Below, one piece after another: positions 59,619-64,000 of a DNA stretch of 64,000 bases. Made by a program: the position numbers and the translations under genes. Position 1 is the first letter of the stretch, and the number at the start of each line of letters is the position of its first letter. Origin of the DNA: Vulcanimicrobium winogradskyi (GTDB taxonomy: Bacteria > Vulcanimicrobiota > Vulcanimicrobiia > Vulcanimicrobiales > Vulcanimicrobiaceae); NCBI GenBank assembly GCA_003134965.1, contig PLDA01000002.1, positions 186,001-250,000 of the forward strand, written 5' to 3'. Below the pieces are notes generated by a model that worked only from the letters and a program-made list of their open reading frames with translations, made no database searches and had not been told where the DNA came from.

Positions 59619-60206
59619 ATGACGTTTGAGCAGATAAACACGGCGGCGCAGATCGGGACGTTCTCAGTCATCGCGATCACGGCGATTGCGGCTCTGTGGC
59701 AAATACGCGTGTTGCGCCAGACCACGCAGGTGACCGCCCTTTCTGCGCTTCTCGATCGCTGGGAAGACCCCGCGATGCGCACGGCCTACCGCTTCTTGAC
59801 CGTCACAGTCCCGCAGCGTATGGCGGAGCCAGAATTCAGGAGCGGATTTGGGGAAACGCCCGTGCGCGCCGACGTGCGAGACGCGCTTGTCGTCATGAAC
59901 TTCTTTGAAACGCTGGGCATTTATGTGAGGCTCCGCGTCATACCGAAGAACGCCGCTCTCAGCTTCTATTCAAGCATCATCGCCAACTCGTGGGACCGCG
60001 CCAAACCTGCGATAGCGATCATGCGTCGCAATGGCCCAGCGTATGAAAACTTTGAATACCTCGCGTTCCTCGCGCAGAGCCTTGCGACATTTGATGACTA
60101 TCCACCCAACACGCCGCGCATGAGCATTGATGATGCTTGGTTGGAAGCCGATAGCCCTGAAAAAGGAGCCGCACTGAAACCTGCTGACGATTCGCAACGG
60201 GGCTGA
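59619..60206 (+). CDS. Membrane-anchored protein, DUF4760-like
   Basis: A 195-residue protein with one N-terminal membrane helix (TFSVIAITAIAALWQI) and a cytoplasmic helical domain (VTALSALLDRWEDPAMRTAY, DALVVMNFFETLGIYVR), the layout of DUF4760 proteins. Function unknown; such proteins are frequent in accessory regions and prophages. Confidence 0.6.
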   Translation: MTFEQINTAAQIGTFSVIAITAIAALWQIRVLRQTTQVTALSALLDRWEDPAMRTAYRFLTVTVPQRMAEPEFRSGFGETPVRADVRDALVVMNFFETLGIYVRLRVIPKNAALSFYSSIIANSWDRAKPAIAIMRRNGPAYENFEYLAFLAQSLATFDDYPPNTPRMSIDDAWLEADSPEKGAALKPADDSQRG

Positions 60207-60762
60207 TGTAATTTTCGGGAATAGGGTAGTTTGCGCGCGGCACCACCACACGTGTGTGAGCATGCAAATCCAGCAGGGTATGCACACCCCCACCTCCTTC
60301 TCTCGACTGCGTGAGCAGGCTCCGCCATCAACGATCCTGCACGAACGTCCGACGAGCAGCGCTCCTTGCCGTAGGCGCAACGGGACTCGGCCCGGTGTCC
60401 GTCGAGTCAGCCCCGGGGCGCGCCGTCGCGTACGCGCAAAGTCTCTCTGCGACGATCGCACGCGGAGCGGAGCACGAACCGGCGACGATCCACGGGCCGG
60501 GGTGCCGTCCTACGACGAGACGCCTGGGGCTGCACGGGAACTCGCCGCGTCCGTGTGGCGCTGATGCGCTGCGCGCTGTGACGGGAGGGATACCGTGCAC
60601 GGAAACTCGCCGCCGTGCATAAACGACTGTCCGGGCCGTTTAGGCATGGTCGGCCAACATGGATCCGCGCCCACCTGCGATGCTGCATGATACGGAAAGG
60701 CAGTCACTTGCACCAGGGGCGACGATCATCGCTGCTTTGATACCTGCGCGCGGGCGTCGTGG
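60207..60762. other. Gap of about 555 bp without a convincing gene
   Basis: Holds a direct repeat of TGCACGGRAACTCGCCGC (60531-60548 and 60596-60613, 17 of 18 identical). The open frames are Arg/Pro-rich and look like chance. It separates convergent genes, so no promoter is required here, which leaves the content unexplained. Confidence 0.45.
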
Positions 60763-61509
60763 CTAAATACCAGGACTGGGACTTGCGCTCGGGCTCGGGC
60801 GGGCTGACGTCCGGAACTTGCACTCGCCGTTTGGTGGCTCGACGGCCTTCCCGTAGAGCGGAAGCCCGCAATGTTTCTTGAGCTCGGCATCAGCGATTCC
60901 TTGCAGACGGCGAAGGTCGGTGCTCGAAATTTGCTTCGCGTTCGCAACGTGAACTCCAATGACATCAGAGAGATATTGGTCAAGAACTTTGTACCAGGCC
61001 ATCATTGCCTTAAATTCTCGCGCAGTCATTGGCTTAGGAGCTGCGTAGGTGTCCAGCATCGAGGACATTTCAAGGAAAATGGAAAGCACGGCGCTTCGGC
61101 GTGCGTAGCATCGACAAGTAGGGTCCTGAGACGGATCGTGCGCGTAGTAGACCTGAATCTGAATCGGGCTCAGCGAGAGGTAACGGTCGCGCTGCTCGCT
61201 TTCGCTGAGGCCGTAGTCGCTGAGAACGTCGATGTTATTGCTAACTCCCAGAAGGACATAGTACAGGCGCTGCATCTCAGCCGTTGCCCCGACACAGTCT
61301 TCGTCACTCATCCTCTCAGTAAGCGAGCGGATCGCCTCCTTATCGCGCGTCTGCTGCGATGAATCGGATGTCGATGATAGGTCTACTAGGCGCGCGATAA
61401 TCTGGTCGATCTGACCATTCTTCTTAGCGCACGACGCATCCGCACGCGCCGCCATTACTATGATCGCGAAAATTGTGAAGACTACAAAGCGCATCAGACT
61501 CGGAGTCAT
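60763..61509 (-). CDS. Exported protein of unknown function
   Basis: A 248-residue protein with a signal peptide (FVVFTIFAIIVMAARADA). The mature part has several cysteines (ASCAKKNG, DEDCVGATA, PTCRCYARR, KKHCGLPLYG, GECKFRT) and is mostly helical, ending in a Ser/Pro-rich tail. Its start overlaps the preceding gene by 4 nt. No family recognised. Confidence 0.6.
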   Translation of the reverse strand: MTPSLMRFVVFTIFAIIVMAARADASCAKKNGQIDQIIARLVDLSSTSDSSQQTRDKEAIRSLTERMSDEDCVGATAEMQRLYYVLLGVSNNIDVLSDYGLSESEQRDRYLSLSPIQIQVYYAHDPSQDPTCRCYARRSAVLSIFLEMSSMLDTYAAPKPMTAREFKAMMAWYKVLDQYLSDVIGVHVANAKQISSTDLRRLQGIADAELKKHCGLPLYGKAVEPPNGECKFRTSARPSPSASPSPGI

Positions 61510-61805
61510 TGCCCGTTCCGCGTGTCACGATTGCCCGTAGCGTCGGCTTCCTTGCGGCAGACATAGGCCCCATGCTTCGTGCGGCCGTACCACCGCATGC
61601 CCTTCTCGTGGTAGATGCCGCTGTTGGTGTTGAGCCACACGACCTGATCGCTCGGGCAATGCTTCTGCGCGGCGGCCTCGGTGTCAAACTGCGCTAGCTG
61701 AGCGCTGCTCGTTGCGGGCGGGCTGGCGTGACGGGATGCGGCAAGCCCGCTCGATGGCATGAGAACGGCCGCGAGGAGCAGCGCCGTGAAGATGCGTCGG
61801 ATCAT
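61506..61805 (-). CDS. Small exported protein with a conserved His/Cys C-terminal domain
   Basis: A 99-residue protein with a signal peptide (IFTALLLAAVLMPSSGLAA). The mature domain FDTEAAAQKHCPSDQVVWLN and GIYHEKGMRWYGRTKHGAYV with a following cysteine resembles a family of small secreted proteins common in Proteobacteria (pattern HCPxDxVVWxNTxSxxYH...GxTxxGAYxC). Function unknown. ATG at 61805 follows GGGGG; the longer frame is not used. Confidence 0.65.
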   Translation of the reverse strand: MIRRIFTALLLAAVLMPSSGLAASRHASPPATSSAQLAQFDTEAAAQKHCPSDQVVWLNTNSGIYHEKGMRWYGRTKHGAYVCRKEADATGNRDTRNGQ

Positions 61806-61944
61806 GTGGTTACCCCCTTTGCCGCGACGTATCGGCAGACGCGGCGAGTGCCCTGCTATTAGACCGCCTCGCATGCCGCGACATCAAACTGCGCCACGGC
61901 GACGATCGCGGCTCGTTGAATGGTTCCGCATGGCGGTCCTGGAC

Positions 61945-62901
61945 TTAGGTCCACGAGAACACTTCAGACGACTTGCTCATCGTGACCTTAACGGTCCTAC
62001 CTAACTCCGTAGCGAGGTGCTTTCCGATTGTCTCTGCACGTGTTTCCAGCTTCTCTATCTCAGACTGCTTCTCGCCATCCCAGTATGTGACGACAAGGGC
62101 TGTTGTATAGCTATCCTTTATAGCATCCACGATGTGCTTGTCGGCGGGTGAGAGCTTCAAGCCATAGATCACGAGCGGCCGGTCGTTCTCGCTTAACGCG
62201 GCGTATGCGGCCGACAAATATGGGCTTTGTCGTATGCGGTTTCGCTTTTGCCTCCACGCACCCTCAGATACAAAAAGCGGGTAGCGGTTCTTATCCAGTT
62301 GATCCTGCAGCTGATTCAAGAGAGTTCTGTTGCGCCTGCTCGCCATCTTATAGACCGTCTCTCCGTCCTCCCATATATGCAACGCACCATGGAGATAGAA
62401 TACGTTTTGATCGACATCGCTCTGTGCTTGGCGCCATGTCAACTGAGTGTAGCCGCGAAAGCCGTCGTCGACTTCCTTGCCCTCGATTAAGTGCTCCGCG
62501 ATAACCCAATATAGCAATAGATCGTAGTTGGTTGTGAAGATCGTTTCAAAGTTCCGCAGGAAAGCCGCACACCGCTCACTTGGGCCGTTATCCAGAACCC
62601 ACGGCCCCTCGGGATGGTGCGTTTGCAGAGCTTGGATGAGAGAGCGTTGGACAAGTTTTCGATCGTCCGTTACAGCTCGTTTTACGTTGGTCGGCGTATC
62701 ATAGTGGTCCATGATCGCCCGAGCTTGGTCTAGGCGGCGCATCACCAGCTCAAAGTCGCGCGTACCTACGCTGTCGAAAACCTCGCACAGACGATCCGGG
62801 AATTTCGCAGCTTCATATAGGTTCGCGTAGTCGAACGCTTCATTTGCAAATGCGCGGCTAAACCCATTACCGAGAAGGACCGCCGGTTTACGTGCTGCCA
62901 T
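61945..62901 (-). CDS. SIR2-like/DUF4917 protein (probable NAD-dependent defence effector)
   Basis: A 318-residue protein. VLLGNGFSRAFANEAFDYAN, FETIFTTNYDLLLYWV and NVFYLHGALHIWEDG are the NAD-binding, Asn-Tyr-Asp and His-Gly motifs seen in SIR2-like and DUF4917 proteins. PLVIYGLKLSPADKHIVDAI is also typical. Family members act as NAD-depleting effectors in phage defence. The ATG at 62901 follows a GGGGGG stretch. Monocistronic. Confidence 0.75.
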   Translation of the reverse strand: MAARKPAVLLGNGFSRAFANEAFDYANLYEAAKFPDRLCEVFDSVGTRDFELVMRRLDQARAIMDHYDTPTNVKRAVTDDRKLVQRSLIQALQTHHPEGPWVLDNGPSERCAAFLRNFETIFTTNYDLLLYWVIAEHLIEGKEVDDGFRGYTQLTWRQAQSDVDQNVFYLHGALHIWEDGETVYKMASRRNRTLLNQLQDQLDKNRYPLFVSEGAWRQKRNRIRQSPYLSAAYAALSENDRPLVIYGLKLSPADKHIVDAIKDSYTTALVVTYWDGEKQSEIEKLETRAETIGKHLATELGRTVKVTMSKSSEVFSWT

Positions 62902-62986
62902 CTTTCACCCCCCGCATGGTAGTGACGAACACACCTCGCTCCAGCACAAGGTCGTGCTATCGCGGCCTCTTTCTTGGCTGTGTCTG

Positions 62987-63323
62987 TAACGCCCCCTTAC
63001 GCCCCGCTGCGCCCCCGGTTACGCCCCCCGGTTTTACCTGCGTTTACGACGCTTTGGCTGTCGTCGGGGCGTAGGGGCGTAACGATTCCGGGGTTTCCGC
63101 GTAAGGCGAGAAGCACGCTACAATCTCCACCAACAGCGATCAGCGCAACCGCGCAGTATGTCCGTCTAGCGCCGTACCGCGTAGTAGGGGCAATAAAGCG
63201 TACTTCGTTACGCCCCTACGCCCCCGAGCACCGAAAAGCTCTGCTAGGGACAGGGAAAACCCGGGGGCGTAACGCCGAAACGCTACGCCCCCGTTACGCC
63301 CCCGTGCAGGCCCGTTACGCCCC
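62987..63323. repeat. Dense TTACGCCCC-type repeat array
   Basis: About ten to eleven copies of TTACGCCCC (or TAACGCCCC/CTACGCCCC) occur in about 340 bp in both orientations, the last three spaced about 10-20 bp apart. The array lies directly downstream of the primase-helicase gene and contains no convincing gene. It could be a replication origin with iterons, a recombination region or a termination zone. Confidence 0.7.
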
Positions 63324-63328
63324 CGCGG

Positions 63329-64000
63329 CTACCAAGCTCCGTCGTCTAGCCCAGCCGAACCGCGGAGCTCAACGTCCTTCCAGAAACGATCGTCGTGCGA
63401 CTTGCCCTGCTCAAAGCCAAACTCTGCCTTGAGCGTGTTCGCCAGCGACCGCGGGCCGAGGACCGCTGCGGTTCCCATCCGCTTGCAGAAGCCGCCGTAT
63501 GCCTTCCGCATGGTGATGACGTCAACACGCACGCCGGGTGTGCGGGTGATGCATTCACGGACGAAGTCGGCGAGCGGGTTCTGTCCCTCGCGCTCCTCGG
63601 CGCAAAGCGCCTGGACCTCGGGCGGGTCCTCCATGCGATAACCTGCGGCCCGTAGCTCGCCGTGCGCTCGCACCAAAAGAGCCAGGATTCCCGGCAACTC
63701 GGGACTGAGCTCGCGCTCCTCAAACTCCGGGTCCTCGTCTAGCAATGGGTTGTCGAACGGGATCGGCTTGAACTTCGCCCAGAAGCTGTTGTCGCCGATG
63801 ATCCGCGGGAGCTCATTGCCGGTCATGAACAACGTCGCCTCAAACCGGAAGCTCTGCTCTGCTTCGTGATGACCGCGCGCCGTGATGTTATCGCCGCCGA
63901 TCAGACGCTTAATGAGCGACGTGTCGAGCCGTTCACGCTCTTTCGCCTCAGACGCGGTGACCATGCGGCGATGTCGCAGGCGAATCGTCGCCGGGGACGG
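63329..64000 (-). CDS. Phage/plasmid primase-helicase (D5/P4 type), partial
   Basis: The frame is open to the right edge, so the N-terminus is missing. Visible residues contain the D5-type helicase segment MVTASEAKERERLDTSLIKR, then LIGGDNITARGHHE, FRFEATLFMTGNELPRI and FWAKFKPIPFDNP, where the TGNELP segment resembles the sensor region of P4-like primase-helicases. The ending (ADFVRECITRTPGVRVDVIT) is typical of their C-terminus. It would start replication of the element. Upstream context lies beyond the window. Confidence 0.85.
   Translation of the reverse strand, partial: PSPATIRLRHRRMVTASEAKERERLDTSLIKRLIGGDNITARGHHEAEQSFRFEATLFMTGNELPRIIGDNSFWAKFKPIPFDNPLLDEDPEFEERELSPELPGILALLVRAHGELRAAGYRMEDPPEVQALCAEEREGQNPLADFVRECITRTPGVRVDVITMRKAYGGFCKRMGTAAVLGPRSLANTLKAEFGFEQGKSHDDRFWKDVELRGSAGLDDGAW

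Larger units (their letters stand above)
47912..64000. mobile_element. Integrative element inserted in comM (prophage or phage-satellite-like), right end not in window
   Basis: The left junction lies in or next to CTAGACGACTAG at the break in comM. Inside are a large serine recombinase, two terminase-type genes, a sigma factor, a ribbon-helix-helix regulator and a D5/P4-type primase, plus TIR-like, RelA/SpoT and SIR2-like genes. From 47.9 to 58.0 kb all genes point left. GC content is visibly lower than in the flanking chromosome. No capsid, portal or tail gene is recognised within the visible 16 kb. Confidence 0.8.

Noticed and set aside
62902..63328. Thr/Pro/Ala-rich open frames over the TTACGCCCC repeats
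   Set aside because: They are direct translations of the repeat words and lack start signals; a CRISPR array was also excluded because unit lengths and spacings are irregular.
1..64000. tRNA, rRNA or tmRNA genes
   Set aside because: No T-loop-like GGTTCRAATCC context with matching acceptor stem was found by eye, and the element's junction lies in comM rather than a tRNA gene.

Overview
The window is a high-GC (roughly 65-70%) bacterial chromosome segment that carries part of an inserted mobile element at its right end. The host has an outer membrane: a TonB-dependent receptor with a carboxypeptidase-regulatory-like N-terminus is encoded, along with Tat and Sec signal-processing proteins. Large LuxR-type and BTAD-type regulators with NTPase and repeat domains, many GTG/TTG starts and tight GTGA/ATGA gene overlaps fit an uncultured, metagenome-derived lineage such as Candidatus Eremiobacterota (WPS-2). 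That placement is inference from style and gene content, not from a marker-gene tree.

Layout. 1-3.6 kb: a peptide-type ABC substrate-binding protein cut by the left edge, divergent from a LuxR-family ATPase regulator. 3.6-5.4 kb: speD and speE, with a strong promoter, a long speD leader and a terminator between the two genes. 5.4-14.98 kb: an ATP-grasp-like protein, a PLP decarboxylase and a cytidine deaminase coupled by start/stop overlaps, a DUF2157/GDYXXLXY pair, an isolated sufB, a hydrolase, a Rieske protein and an amidinotransferase-fold protein. 15.0-19.3 kb: a leftward xanthine-dehydrogenase-type molybdenum hydroxylase operon with its own MocA-like maturation gene. 19.4-30.3 kb: housekeeping genes (rplU-prp, lytic transglycosylase, TatA/B, trmD, rplS, two lepB, rbgA, rnhB, yraN, a Ser/Thr kinase, a MATE exporter).

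30.3-37.55 kb is a self-contained accessory cluster: a radical SAM enzyme with SPASM-like cysteines flanked by two small proteins of unknown family, another unknown protein, a C39/papain-like cysteine peptidase homologue, a small exported beta-sandwich protein and a central BTAD/winged-helix regulator. Three promoters in this cluster carry the same direct repeat, GTAAC-N6-GTAAC (11-bp period), each exactly 10 bp before a possible -10 element. I read this as one regulon, possibly peptide-modifying, and I do not recognise it as a described system.

37.6-46.6 kb: DUF5069, a sugar-type (CUT2) ABC transporter with a Fur-like box upstream, and a leftward group of exported proteins around a frameshifted TonB-dependent receptor, including a 69-residue cysteine-containing exported peptide.

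46.99-64 kb: comM is cut short at 47,914 and followed by a lower-GC element that runs off the right edge. It encodes a large serine recombinase, a large terminase and a candidate small terminase, a sigma-70-like factor overlapping the terminase gene, a phage/plasmid primase-helicase next to a dense TTACGCCCC repeat array, and three probable defence-type genes: a TIR-like effector, a RelA/SpoT alarmone synthetase coupled to an unknown partner, and a SIR2-like/DUF4917 protein. No capsid, portal or tail gene is visible, so it may be a prophage cut by the window or a phage-satellite-like island. No tRNA, rRNA or CRISPR array was seen.
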